A stretch of DNA of 37,485 nt, taken from the NCBI RefSeq assembly GCF_024105665.1, contig NZ_JAAAMK010000018.1, positions 1-37,485 of the forward strand, given 5' to 3'. This DNA comes from Aliihoeflea aestuarii. GTDB taxonomy: Bacteria > Pseudomonadota > Alphaproteobacteria > Rhizobiales > Rhizobiaceae. Every line of letters begins with the position of its first letter. The stretch's first letter is position 1. Under the pieces are notes generated by a model. That model searched no databases, was not told the DNA's origin, and saw nothing but the letters and a program-made list of their open reading frames with translations. This document shows positions 19,938-28,855 of this stretch, piece by piece. Both the position numbers and the translations under genes were made by a program.

Positions 19938-20089
19938 CGAGGCATGGATTCCTGTGACGAGCACAGGAATGACGATTGCAATTTTGTTGACGCAAACTTT
20001 CGGCGGTTGGCGGTTGGCGGTTGGCTGGTGACTGGCATATCCCCGTGATGCTGTCATTCCTGTGCTGGTCACAGGAATCCATGCCTCGA
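19938..20089. repeat. Composite palindromic repeat element 4
   Basis: The forward unit 19938-19974 (end CGAGGCATGGA, core CCTGTGACGAGCACAGG, AATGACG) and the reverse unit 20051-20089 (core CCTGTGCTGGTCACAGG, end TCCATGCCTCGA) are nearly exact inverted copies of about 37 bases. They bound 76 bases that include a 7-base tandem repeat. The element fills the gap between the convergent atpC and AI-2E genes. The rest of the gap, 20090-20272, shows nothing I can name. Confidence 0.8.
20002..20022. repeat. Tandem GGCGGTT repeat
   Basis: Three perfect head-to-tail copies of GGCGGTT, followed by a partial copy, lie in the interior of palindromic element 4. The size suits slipped-strand variation. Confidence 0.8.
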
Positions 20090-20272
20090 TGTTTCGGCCG
20101 GGCTGGTCGCATCAAAACGACCGAGCGGGCAGTTGGAACCTTATCGGCCCGTCCACGAATAGGCGACCTCGATCGCATCGGCCGGTATTTATTTCTATTG
20201 GCGCGAACTGACGCTGCGCCAGTCATGATTGCGACATGGCCTCCAAGAACGACACGAGATCACCGCGTTCGC

Positions 20273-21466
20273 TCAGCCCAGCGTCGAGGCTGGTGGCGTG
20301 GCATGTGGCGAGTCCGGTGGAACGGGCTCTATGGCAGGCACAGGCTCGGCGATCTCGACCTCGCGCACCCATTCGCGCCAGATGGCGACGAGCAGGGCCA
20401 TCAGCACCGGGCCGATGAAGAGGCCGAGGAAGCCCATGGTCTTCACGCCGCCGATGAGGCCGAAGAAGGTCGGCAGGAAGGGCAACTTGATGGGGCCGCC
20501 GACGAGCTTGGGGCGCAGGGTCTTGTCGACGATGAAGAGCTCGACCGAGCCCCAAATCCACAGAAGCATGCCCGCGACGGGCGAGCCCGAGGCGATCAGG
20601 TAGAGCGAGACGAGGCTGAAGGAGAGCGGCGCGCCGCCGGGGATCATCGCCATGAAGCCGGTGATGACGCCGAGCGTGACGGGGGAGGGCGCACCGGCGA
20701 TCCAGTAAGCGATGCCGAGCACGATGCCCTCGCCGATGGCGATCAGCGTCATGCCCGTGACGGTGGAGGAGATGGTCGCCGGAACGACGCGCGAGATGCG
20801 GCTCCAGCGGGTCGGCAGGATGCGCTCGCCGATACGGTCGACCTGGCCGACGAAGCGCTCGCCGTCCTTGTAGACGAAGAACAGCGCGATCAGCATGAAG
20901 AGCAGCGTCAGGAACAGGTTGAACAGCCCGCCGCCAGCGGCGAGCACCGCGCGGTAGATATTGCCGATATTGGCGCCCGAAACGATCTGCACGAGTTCGC
21001 CGATGGCGCCGGGATGGCCGATATAGCGCTCCCATTGCTCGTCGATCCATTCGCCGACCGCCGGCAGCGCCGTCATCCATTCGGGCGTCGGGCTGCCTGT
21101 CCGGTTCGCCTCCACGGCCCAGAAGAACCAGTCGCGCATTTCCGTCGCCGCATAGCTGACGGCCATGATGAGCGGGGCGACGAGGAACGATACGATGAGC
21201 GTGATCGCGATGGTGGCGGCGAGCGTGTTCGAGCCGCCGATCTGCTCGCGCAGGCGCCGATAGATCGGCCAACTCGCAAAGGCGATCACGAGGGCGGCCA
21301 GAATGGGCACCAGAAAGCCGTGGAAGAAATAGATGCCGGCGGCCACCACAAGGATCAGAAGCCACCGCGCGGCCGATAGCGGCGGCACGAGCGCAATCCG
21401 GCCGGACGTCGTGGGGCCGAGCCAGCGAGGCTCGGCAGGCGGCGTTGGGGTGTGGTGCTCGTTCAC
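20273..21466 (-). CDS. AI-2E family (PerM/TqsA-like) membrane protein
   Basis: Polytopic inner-membrane protein of Pfam family AI-2E_transport. It has 397 aa. Paired N-terminal spans (WLLILVVAAGIYFFHGFLVPILAALVIAF is split here as WLLILVVAAGIYFF and FLVPILAALVIAFAS), a central soluble stretch, and C-terminal spans containing GVKTMGFLGLFIGPVLMALL are typical. The proline-rich N-terminal tail is cytoplasmic. Family members have been linked to AI-2 export or Na+/H+ exchange, and the substrate is rarely known, so the AI-2 name should not be taken literally. The start is GTG with GGAAG upstream. It diverges from the sulfate operon over 272 bases. Confidence 0.85.
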   Translation of the reverse strand: MNEHHTPTPPAEPRWLGPTTSGRIALVPPLSAARWLLILVVAAGIYFFHGFLVPILAALVIAFASWPIYRRLREQIGGSNTLAATIAITLIVSFLVAPLIMAVSYAATEMRDWFFWAVEANRTGSPTPEWMTALPAVGEWIDEQWERYIGHPGAIGELVQIVSGANIGNIYRAVLAAGGGLFNLFLTLLFMLIALFFVYKDGERFVGQVDRIGERILPTRWSRISRVVPATISSTVTGMTLIAIGEGIVLGIAYWIAGAPSPVTLGVITGFMAMIPGGAPLSFSLVSLYLIASGSPVAGMLLWIWGSVELFIVDKTLRPKLVGGPIKLPFLPTFFGLIGGVKTMGFLGLFIGPVLMALLVAIWREWVREVEIAEPVPAIEPVPPDSPHATPPASTLG

Positions 21467-21636
21467 GGGCTTCCGTTGCGCTCAGATGCGGATTGTCGAA
21501 GGTCGAAAGTCGGTTCGAGGAAGGCATTGTTTTGACGCGTCGGTCAAGGGTGCCGCCGCCCCGGGCGCGCAATGTCATCACTCAGCACCCGAATTGCGGG
21601 ACGTCACGCGAATTTTGCGTCGTTCTGCCGCAAGTT

Positions 21637-21705
21637 GGAACAGGCGTTCCCAAGACACGCCAAGTTTGGTCGCGGGCAACGTTCCCGTTTCAGTCCCGAT
21701 ATCTA
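21637..21705 (+). promoter_or_regulatory. Possible activator sites and -10 box upstream of the sulfate operon
   Basis: GGAAC-AGGC-GTTCC (21637-21650) is a perfect inverted repeat. The half GTTCCC recurs 35 bases later at about 21681. TATCTA at 21700-21705 could be a -10 box, with no good -35 at the right distance, as expected for an activated promoter. The ATG of sbp lies 33 bases further on. The assignment is tentative; no regulator gene is adjacent. Confidence 0.3.
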
Positions 21706-21738
21706 GGATTGAACCCGTCACACAAAGAGGGCGGTTCA

Positions 21739-22758
21739 ATGTTCACTCGCAGAAATCTACTCGTCTCGGCAGCTCTTGCTGCATCCGCCCAGTTCGGCGG
21801 GCTCGGGCTTGCTCATGCGCAGCAGACGATCATCAACGTCTCCTATGATCCCACCCGCGAACTCTATCGCGAGTTCAATGCCGCGTTCGCCGAGCACTGG
21901 CAGACGGAGACAGGGGAGACCGTGCGCATCCAGACCACGCATGGCGGGTCCGGCCAGCAGGCGCGCGCCGTCATCGATGGGCTGGACGCCGATGTCGTGA
22001 CGCTGGCGCTCGAAGCCGACATCAATGCGATTGCGGAAAATACGGGCAAGGTCCGCGAGGACTGGCGCGGCACGCTCGGCAACAACAGCGCGCCCTACAC
22101 CTCGACGATCGTTTTTCTCGTCCGCAAGGGCAACCCCAAGGAACTGACCGACTGGGACGATCTGATCAAGGAGGGCGTCGAAGTCATCACGCCGAACCCG
22201 AAATCGTCGGGCGGCGCGCGCTGGAACCTGCTGGCCGCCTGGGCCTGGGGCCTGCGCGAGTTCGAGGGTGACGAGGACCGGACGGCGGAATTCGTCGGCA
22301 ATATCTATCGCAACGTGCCGGTTCTCGACGGCGGCGCGCGCGGATCGACGACGACCTTCGTCCAGCGAGGCATCGGCGACGTGCTGCTCGCCTGGGAAAA
22401 CGAGGCGTTTCTGGCGATCGAAGAGCTCGGCCCGGATGCGTTCGACATCGTCGTGCCGTCGATCTCTATCCTCGCCGAGCCGCCGGTCGCGCTGGTCGAT
22501 GCCAATGTCGACGCCAAGGGCACACGCGAAGTCGCATCCGCCTATCTCGACTATCTCTATTCCGATATCGGTCAGAATATCGCGGCGCGTCACTATTACC
22601 GGCCGAGCAATCCTGAAGTCGTCGAGGCTTCGGAACTCGAGCGTTTCCCCGATGTGGAGCTCGTCACAATCGACGATCTCGGCGGTTGGCGAGAGGTGCA
22701 GCCGCGCTTCTTCGGCGATGGCGGCGTGTTCGATCAGATCTATCAGCCCGGTCAGTAA
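21739..22758 (+). CDS. sbp: Sulfate-binding periplasmic protein of an ABC transporter
   Basis: Captures sulfate or thiosulfate in the periplasm and delivers it to CysTW. It has 339 aa. The signal peptide begins MFTRRNLLVSAALA, with a twin-arginine-like start, and probably ends at AHA before QQTIINVSYDPTRELY. The mature sequence carries the sulfate-binding family motifs VSYDPTRELYREFN, THGGSGQQARAV, NPKSSGGARWN and the C-terminal YRPSNPEV. The start at 21739 has AAGAGGG upstream; longer frames are not supported by the signal peptide. cysT starts four bases after its stop. Confidence 0.94.
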   Translation: MFTRRNLLVSAALAASAQFGGLGLAHAQQTIINVSYDPTRELYREFNAAFAEHWQTETGETVRIQTTHGGSGQQARAVIDGLDADVVTLALEADINAIAENTGKVREDWRGTLGNNSAPYTSTIVFLVRKGNPKELTDWDDLIKEGVEVITPNPKSSGGARWNLLAAWAWGLREFEGDEDRTAEFVGNIYRNVPVLDGGARGSTTTFVQRGIGDVLLAWENEAFLAIEELGPDAFDIVVPSISILAEPPVALVDANVDAKGTREVASAYLDYLYSDIGQNIAARHYYRPSNPEVVEASELERFPDVELVTIDDLGGWREVQPRFFGDGGVFDQIYQPGQ

Positions 22759-22761
22759 GGC

Positions 22762-23628
22762 ATGAGCGCCATACTTGCCGTGCCGGCTTCGCGCCGGCAA
22801 TGGAAGCAGCCAAGCGTCATCCCGGGTTTCGGGCTGACGTTCGGCTTCACCATCTTCTATCTCTCCCTTTTGATCCTCATTCCGCTGGCCGGTCTCGGCT
22901 GGCGCTCCGCGGCGCTGGGCTGGAGCGAATTCTGGCGGCTGGCAAGCGATCCGCGTCTTATCGCGGCCTTGAAAACCAGTTTCTGGACGTCGTTCTTCGC
23001 GGCGTCCGTCAATGTCGTCTTCGGCGTCATCGTCGCATGGGTCCTGGTGCGGTACCGCTTTCCCGGACGCCGGCTGATCGATGCGGCGGTCGACCTTCCC
23101 TTCGCGCTTCCGACGGCGGTGGCGGGCATCGCGCTGACCGCGATCTATGCCCCGAACGGATGGATCGGGCAGTTTTTTCAGCCCTACGGCATCCGCATCG
23201 CCTATACGCCGATCGGCATCGTCATCGCGCTGATCTTCATCGGCCTGCCATTCGTGGTGCGCACGGTCCAGCCGGTGATGGAGGAGATCAGCCGCGAGGT
23301 CGAGGAGGCGGCCGCGTCGCTTGGCGCGAACCGTTTCCAGACTTTGTGGCGCGTCATTCTTCCGGGGCTGGCACCTGCCATCCTCACCGGCTTTTCGCTC
23401 GCCTTCGGTCGCGCGGTCGGGGAATACGGATCGGTTCTCTTCATCGCCGGCAACATTCCCTTCGTGTCCGAGATAGCGCCGCTGCTCATCGCGATCCGGC
23501 TCGAGGAATTCAACTATCCGGCCGCAACAGCGATCGGGGCGATCATGCTCATACTGGCATTCGTCGTGCTGCTTACGATCAATCTGATCCAAGCGTGGAG
23601 CCGCAGGAGATATGGTTATGGCGGATAG
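22762..23628 (+). CDS. cysT: Sulfate ABC transporter permease CysT
   Basis: One of the two membrane permeases of the sulfate ABC importer. It has 288 aa with about six spans. The EAA loop that docks on the ATPase is visible as EEAAASLGANRFQTLWRVILP. It begins four bases after sbp with AAGG upstream of the ATG, and it overlaps cysW by 17 bases, so the operon is tightly coupled. Also named cysU in enterobacteria. Confidence 0.94.
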   Translation: MSAILAVPASRRQWKQPSVIPGFGLTFGFTIFYLSLLILIPLAGLGWRSAALGWSEFWRLASDPRLIAALKTSFWTSFFAASVNVVFGVIVAWVLVRYRFPGRRLIDAAVDLPFALPTAVAGIALTAIYAPNGWIGQFFQPYGIRIAYTPIGIVIALIFIGLPFVVRTVQPVMEEISREVEEAAASLGANRFQTLWRVILPGLAPAILTGFSLAFGRAVGEYGSVLFIAGNIPFVSEIAPLLIAIRLEEFNYPAATAIGAIMLILAFVVLLTINLIQAWSRRRYGYGG

Positions 23629-24508
23629 CAGCCTCGCCTTGCAGGGGTCTTTTGCAGCGACGCCGCAAACACCCTTCCGCGATCCGACGGCCGAAAGCCC
23701 GGTCGCGAAATGGACGTTGATCTCCATCGCGATCGCGTTTCTCGCGCTGATCCTGTTCATGCCGCTGGTCGCAGTGTTTTCCGAAGCGTTGCGGCGTGGC
23801 TGGCAGGTTGCGCTGGCCTCGATCGTCGAGGCGGATGCGGTTGCGGCGATGCAACTGACCCTCATCGTCGCGGTGATCGCAGTGCCGCTCAACCTCGTCT
23901 TCGGCGTGGCGGCGGCCTGGTCGATTGCCAAGTTCGAGTTCAAGGGCAAGGCGTTCCTGATCACGCTGATCGACCTGCCGTTCTCGGTCTCGCCGGTCAT
24001 TGCGGGGCTCGTCTACATCCTGCTTTTCGGTGCGGGCAGCTATCTGGGGCCGGTGCTAAATTCGTGGGGGCTGCAAATTCTCTTCGCGGTGCCGGGCGTC
24101 GTTCTGGCCACGATCTTCGTGACCTTCCCCTTCATCGCACGCGAGCTGATCCCGCTGATGCAGGATCAGGGAACGGGCGACGAGGAAGCCGCGATTTCGC
24201 TCGGCGCGAACGGGTGGCAGACCTTCTGGAACGTCACGCTGCCCAACATCAAATGGGGCCTGCTCTACGGCGTTTTGCTTTGCAACGCGCGCGCGATGGG
24301 TGAATTCGGCGCGGTGTCGGTGGTCTCGGGCCGCCTGCGCGGCGAGACGATCACCATGCCGTTGCAGGTCGAGATTCTCTACAACGAGTATAATTTCGTC
24401 GCCGCCTTCGCCGTCGCCTCGCTTCTGGCGCTGCTCGCCCTCGTCACGCTCGTGCTGAAAACCGTGCTGGAACGCGTCTATGGACGCGACCACGGCGCGC
24501 GGCACTGA
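23612..24508 (+). CDS. cysW: Sulfate ABC transporter permease CysW
   Basis: Second permease of the sulfate importer. It has 298 aa. A hydrophilic N-tail of about 35 residues precedes the first span (WTLISIAIAFLALILFMP). The EAA loop reads EEAAISLGANGWQTFWNVTLP, and the CysW-typical segment RAMGEFGAVSVVSG follows. The ATG at 23612 has AGGAG upstream; a second ATG at 23618 would also fit. It overlaps the end of cysT. Confidence 0.94.
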   Translation: MVMADSSLALQGSFAATPQTPFRDPTAESPVAKWTLISIAIAFLALILFMPLVAVFSEALRRGWQVALASIVEADAVAAMQLTLIVAVIAVPLNLVFGVAAAWSIAKFEFKGKAFLITLIDLPFSVSPVIAGLVYILLFGAGSYLGPVLNSWGLQILFAVPGVVLATIFVTFPFIARELIPLMQDQGTGDEEAAISLGANGWQTFWNVTLPNIKWGLLYGVLLCNARAMGEFGAVSVVSGRLRGETITMPLQVEILYNEYNFVAAFAVASLLALLALVTLVLKTVLERVYGRDHGARH

Positions 24509-24526
24509 AACTTCGGAGACACTTCA

Positions 24527-25594
24527 ATGGACCTTCGCGTCAACTCGATCGACAAGAGCTTTTCCGGCGTCGCCGCGCTCGACAATGTGTCGCTCGACAT
24601 TCATTCAGGCGAGCTGATCGCGCTTCTGGGGCCGTCGGGTTCGGGCAAGACGACGCTTCTGCGTCTCATTGCCGGGCTCGACTTTCCCACCGGCGGCGCA
24701 ATCCACTTCGGCAACGAGGATGCGTCTGCCAAGAGCGTGCAGGAGCGCAATGTCGGCTTCGTCTTCCAGCATTACGCTCTGTTCCGGCATATGACGGTGG
24801 CGGACAATATCGGCTTCGGTCTCAAGGTGCGGCCTGCTGCGACCCGGCCGCCGAAGACCGAAATCCGCCGCCGTGCGCTGGAGCTTCTCGACCTCGTGCA
24901 ATTGTCGGGGCTCGAAAATCGCTATCCGAACCAGCTTTCGGGTGGTCAGCGGCAGCGCGTCGCGTTGGCTCGCGCGCTCGCCATCGAACCGAGGGTTCTG
25001 CTTCTGGACGAGCCGTTCGGCGCGCTCGATGCGCAGGTGCGCCGCGATCTCCGCCGCTGGCTGCGCGAAATCCACGATCGGACGGGCCATACGACAGTGT
25101 TCGTCACACACGATCAGGAGGAAGCGCTGGAGCTTGCCGACCGCGTTGTGGTGATGAGCAAGGGGCGCATCGAACAGGTCGGGTCTGCCGACGATATCTA
25201 CGACACACCCAACTCGCCCTTCGTCTACGGCTTTATCGGCGAGTCCAGCCGGTTGCCGGTGCGTGTGGAGGATGGACAAATCTGGCTCGAGGACAGGTTG
25301 CTGGGGTTGGAGGCCGGACACGCGCCGGCGGGGCCAGCGCAGCTCTTCTTCCGGCCGCACGACATCGAGGAACTGGAAGGGTGCGGGGGCTGCATCGCGG
25401 GGACAGTGACCACCTCGCGCCGCGTCGAGGCGAAGCGCCGGGTCGAGCTTGCCGTCGGCGGACCGGGCCATCGCATCGAGATCGAGGTTCCCGCCGAGCG
25501 GTCGATACCGGATGGAGGCCGCATCGCCTTCCGGCCGAACTCATGGAAGCTGTTTCGGCCCATTGAGGCGAGGATCGGCGCGAAATTGCCATGA
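24527..25594 (+). CDS. cysA: Sulfate/thiosulfate ABC transporter ATP-binding protein CysA
   Basis: ATPase that drives the sulfate importer. It has 355 aa. Walker A is GPSGSGKTT, the ABC signature is [15 protein letters not shown], and Walker B with the catalytic Glu is [13 protein letters not shown]. The switch His is in [12 protein letters not shown]-terminal TOBE-like domain (about residues 240-355) is of regulatory type. It starts 18 bases after cysW. A 93-base gap without a terminator separates it from cysH, so read-through is likely. Confidence 0.96.
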   Translation: MDLRVNSIDKSFSGVAALDNVSLDIHSGELIALLGPSGSGKTTLLRLIAGLDFPTGGAIHFGNEDASAKSVQERNVGFVFQHYALFRHMTVADNIGFGLKVRPAATRPPKTEIRRRALELLDLVQLSGLENRYPNQLSGGQRQRVALARALAIEPRVLLLDEPFGALDAQVRRDLRRWLREIHDRTGHTTVFVTHDQEEALELADRVVVMSKGRIEQVGSADDIYDTPNSPFVYGFIGESSRLPVRVEDGQIWLEDRLLGLEAGHAPAGPAQLFFRPHDIEELEGCGGCIAGTVTTSRRVEAKRRVELAVGGPGHRIEIEVPAERSIPDGGRIAFRPNSWKLFRPIEARIGAKLP

Positions 25595-25687
25595 ACGGCG
25601 AAAACCGGCTCGATTTTGCTCCCATGCGGCGCAAAATGAGGGCCGCTTTTCTGTATCGGAAGGCCGCGATTGCGCATTCTGCTGCGC

Positions 25688-26467
25688 ATGACGAACGAAA
25701 CGCCAAGCCACGCCGCCGAAAAACTCGCCGAAAACCTCGCCGCGCTCGATCTCGAAGCACGGCTTCGGCACATTTCGCGTTTTGCCGGTCGCACGGTGTT
25801 CACGACCAGTCTCGGTATCGAGGATCAGGTGATCACGACAGCGATCGCGCGTTCGGGCGCGGCCTCGTCGGTGGAGATCGTGACGCTCGACACGGGGCGG
25901 CTTTTCGACGAGACGCGTGAACTGATCGAGGAAACCGAACGACGCTTCGCGCTTTCCATCGAGCGGTATCGCCCGGCTCCGATCGACGTCGAGGATTACA
26001 AGGCGCGCTACGGCATCGACGGCTTCTACGAAAGCGTCGAGGCGCGTCATGCCTGTTGCGAGATACGCAAATTGCGCCCGCTGGCGCTGGCGCTCGACCG
26101 GGCTTCGATCTGGATCACCGGGGTGCGGCGCGGCCAGTCCGGCGCGCGGGCACAGACGCCGCTGGCCGAATTCGATGCGCAGCGCGATCTGATCAAGGTC
26201 AATCCGCTTGCCGACATGACGCTCGACGCCATCGAAGCCTATGCGCGGACGCACGACGTGCCGCTCAATCCGCTTCACGCGCGCAGCTATCCTTCCATCG
26301 GCTGCGAGCCCTGTACCCGCGCCATCAAGCCCGGCGAGCCGGAGCGTGCCGGGCGCTGGTGGTGGGAGCAGGACCAGACCCGCGAATGCGGGCTGCACGT
26401 CAAATCTTCCGCATCCTCCCCCGTCATCCTTCCCGCGTCCCCGAAAGTGTCCGTACCGATATCATGA
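25688..26467 (+). CDS. cysH: APS-type assimilatory sulfonucleotide reductase CysH
   Basis: Reduces adenylyl sulfate to sulfite with thioredoxin electrons. It has 259 aa from the ATG at 25688. Four cysteines, Cys123-Cys124 (HACCEIRK) and Cys206/Cys209 (GCEPC), are the [4Fe-4S] ligands of APS reductases and are absent from PAPS-specific E. coli CysH. The catalytic cysteine is Cys234 in TRECGLH. The last 20 residues after the catalytic motif ([20 protein letters not shown]) are low-complexity. Its stop overlaps the cysD start (ATGA). The lack of an APS kinase nearby supports APS as the substrate. Confidence 0.93.
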   Translation: MTNETPSHAAEKLAENLAALDLEARLRHISRFAGRTVFTTSLGIEDQVITTAIARSGAASSVEIVTLDTGRLFDETRELIEETERRFALSIERYRPAPIDVEDYKARYGIDGFYESVEARHACCEIRKLRPLALALDRASIWITGVRRGQSGARAQTPLAEFDAQRDLIKVNPLADMTLDAIEAYARTHDVPLNPLHARSYPSIGCEPCTRAIKPGEPERAGRWWWEQDQTRECGLHVKSSASSPVILPASPKVSVPIS

Positions 26468-27417
26468 CCGCATCCGCAGCCCGCATTCACGCAGCCGACG
26501 ACAACGACCAGTCCTCTCCGCTCTCCCCCCATCTCAAGGCGCTCGAAAACGAGGCGATCCACATTTTCCGCGAGGTCGCCGCGGAGTTCGAACGACCCGT
26601 CATGCTCTATTCGGTCGGCAAGGATTCGTCCGTCCTGCTGCATGTGGCGCGCAAGGCGTTCTTCCCCGAGCCCGTGCCGTTTCCGCTGCTGCATGTCGAT
26701 ACGGGCTGGAAATTTTCGCAAATGATCGCGTTTCGCGACCGGACCGCGAAAGAGCTCGGTCTCGATCTCCATGTCCACACCAATCCGCGTGGGGCTGCCG
26801 AGAATCTCAGCCCCTTCACGCATGGCTCGTCCTTCTTCACCGATGTCATGAAGACGGAGGCGTTGCGCCAGGCACTCGACACAGGGCGCTACGATGCCGC
26901 CTTCGGCGGCGCACGGCGGGACGAGGACGCCTCGCGCTCGAAGGAGCGCATCTTCTCCTTCCGCACCGCCGAGCATCGCTGGGATGCGCGCAACCAGCGG
27001 CCGGAACTGTGGAACCTCTACAACGGCCGCATCCGCAAGGGCGAGAGCGTGCGGGTGTTCCCGCTGTCGAACTGGACCGAGCTCGACATCTGGCACTACA
27101 TCAAGGCCGAGAACATCCCGATCGTTGATCTTTATTTCGCCAAGCGTCGCCCCTTCGTGCAGCGCGACGGCATGATCATCCTTGCCGAGGACGAGCGGCT
27201 CGAATTGTGGCCGGGCGAGGTGCGTCAGGAAAGGATGATCCGCTTCCGCACGCTCGGCTGCTTCGCCCTGTCCGGCGGCATTCGCTCCGAGGCGACGACT
27301 ATCGACGACATCATCGCCGAGATCACCACCGCGACCGTTTCCGAGCGGCAGGGCAGGGCCATTGATCGCGACGAAGCCGGATCGATGGAGAAGAAGAAGC
27401 TCGAGGGATATTTCTGA
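26464..27417 (+). CDS. cysD: Sulfate adenylyltransferase subunit 2
   Basis: Catalytic subunit that makes APS from sulfate and ATP, working with the GTPase CysN. It has 317 aa, slightly longer than E. coli CysD because of an N-terminal extension ([18 protein letters not shown]). The PP-loop is [12 protein letters not shown]. The motifs [19 protein letters not shown] and [15 protein letters not shown] are standard. It overlaps cysH by four bases and cysN by one. Confidence 0.97.
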   Translation: MTASAARIHAADDNDQSSPLSPHLKALENEAIHIFREVAAEFERPVMLYSVGKDSSVLLHVARKAFFPEPVPFPLLHVDTGWKFSQMIAFRDRTAKELGLDLHVHTNPRGAAENLSPFTHGSSFFTDVMKTEALRQALDTGRYDAAFGGARRDEDASRSKERIFSFRTAEHRWDARNQRPELWNLYNGRIRKGESVRVFPLSNWTELDIWHYIKAENIPIVDLYFAKRRPFVQRDGMIILAEDERLELWPGEVRQERMIRFRTLGCFALSGGIRSEATTIDDIIAEITTATVSERQGRAIDRDEAGSMEKKKLEGYF

Positions 27418-28853
27418 TGACGCTCGACGCCGACATCGTGCAACTCGATCAGGATTTTGAAGCCGATATTGCGGGCGCTGACGATCCGCAGGATGGGCGA
27501 CGCTTGCGCTTTCTCGTCTGCGGCAGCGTGGACGATGGCAAGTCGACCTTGATCGGTCGGCTTTTGTGGGACACGAAATCCGTTTCCGAAGACCATCGCG
27601 CAGCGCTTCTCGCCAAAGGTTCGAAGCAGAACGATCTGTCGCTGCCCGATTTCGGCCTGCTCCTCGATGGCCTCAAGGCCGAGCAGGAGCAGGGCATAAC
27701 AATCGACGTTGCCTATCGTTACTTCCAGACCAAACACCGCGCCTTCATCGTCGCGGACACGCCGGGCCATGAGCAATATACGCGCAACATGGCGACCGGC
27801 GCGTCGACTGCCGATCTCGCCGTCCTGCTGGTCGATGCGCGTGCGGGGCTTCTGGAGCAGACGCGCCGTCACGCGGCCATCGTGCATCTGATGGGCATCC
27901 GGCAGGTCATTCTCGCCATCAACAAGATCGACCTCGTCGGCTACGACCAGAAGGTGTTCCAGAAGATCGAGCGGGCGTTCCGCATCTTCGCTGCCGGGCT
28001 TGGCGAAATGCAGGTCACGGCGATCCCGCTATCGGCGCTCAAGGGCGAGAACATCGTCACGCCAGCGCGAGAGGCGATCGGCTGGTACTCCGGGCCGACG
28101 CTGATCGAGGCGCTGGAAGCGGCGCCTCCGGCGACCGTGTCGAAGCTGCCTTTCCGCATGCCGATCCAGCGCGTGTCGCGTCCGGGCGAAAGCTTTCGCG
28201 GCTATCAGGGAACGATCGCAGCGGGCGAAATCGGCATCGGTACGCAAATCGTCGTCGCGCCGTCAGGCGAGCGCGTGACCGTATCGAAGATCGTCACCTT
28301 CGACGGGGAAGCGGAGCGCGCTTATGCGGGCGAAGCCGTCACGCTCGTGTTCGACCGGCAGGTCGATGCCTCGCGGGGCGATGTGCTGACTGATGAAAGC
28401 GAACCGCCGCTCTCCGGTCATGCCTTTGCGGCCACTCTCGTCACTTTGCAGACGGAAGGTCTGAGCGATGGCGGGCGCTACTGGCTGAAGGCGGCCGGTC
28501 GTCTCCTGCGCGTGCGCATCCATATCGACGAGACCTACGATCTGTCGAAGGCAAGCTGGGCGAAATCTGGCGCGCTGCCGGTCAACGCGATCGGCCGCAT
28601 CCGGCTCGAATTCGAAAGCCGCGCGATCTTCGACCGGTTCGAGGACTGCCGCGACACCGGCGCGTTCATCCTGATCAGCCCGCAGACGAACAACACGATT
28701 GCCGGCGGCATGATCACCGATCAGGTCGAGGCGGGCAGCTTCCCCGACGAGCGGGTGACGCTGACGCTGCCACGCGACTTGGCCGACATCGTCCTTGCGC
28801 TGCCGGCCGTTCGCGCCCGGCGCGCGGAAGTCGAGATCGAACCGGAAACGTAA
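27417..28853 (+). CDS. cysN: Sulfate adenylyltransferase subunit 1 (GTPase)
   Basis: EF-Tu-like GTPase that powers APS synthesis by CysD. It has 478 aa. The P-loop GSVDDGKST is at residues 36-44; DTPGHEQY (G3) and NKIDL (G4) follow. The beta-barrel domains II and III complete the protein. It ends at EVEIEPET, without the APS kinase (CysC) domain seen in NodQ/CysNC fusions, so APS would not be phosphorylated by this protein. It is the last gene of the operon; its stop is only two bases from the stop of the convergent dehydratase gene, with no terminator between. Confidence 0.97.
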   Translation: MTLDADIVQLDQDFEADIAGADDPQDGRRLRFLVCGSVDDGKSTLIGRLLWDTKSVSEDHRAALLAKGSKQNDLSLPDFGLLLDGLKAEQEQGITIDVAYRYFQTKHRAFIVADTPGHEQYTRNMATGASTADLAVLLVDARAGLLEQTRRHAAIVHLMGIRQVILAINKIDLVGYDQKVFQKIERAFRIFAAGLGEMQVTAIPLSALKGENIVTPAREAIGWYSGPTLIEALEAAPPATVSKLPFRMPIQRVSRPGESFRGYQGTIAAGEIGIGTQIVVAPSGERVTVSKIVTFDGEAERAYAGEAVTLVFDRQVDASRGDVLTDESEPPLSGHAFAATLVTLQTEGLSDGGRYWLKAAGRLLRVRIHIDETYDLSKASWAKSGALPVNAIGRIRLEFESRAIFDRFEDCRDTGAFILISPQTNNTIAGGMITDQVEAGSFPDERVTLTLPRDLADIVLALPAVRARRAEVEIEPET

Positions 28854-28855
28854 GC

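Noticed and set aside
21757-24000. 747-codon open frame antisense to sbp, cysT and cysW
   Set aside because: It spans three certain genes on the other strand and is low-complexity and charged; a codon-bias artefact.
25591-25920. 109-codon frame over the cysA-cysH gap and the cysH start
   Set aside because: Out of frame with cysH and rich in Arg; cysH explains the coding signal.
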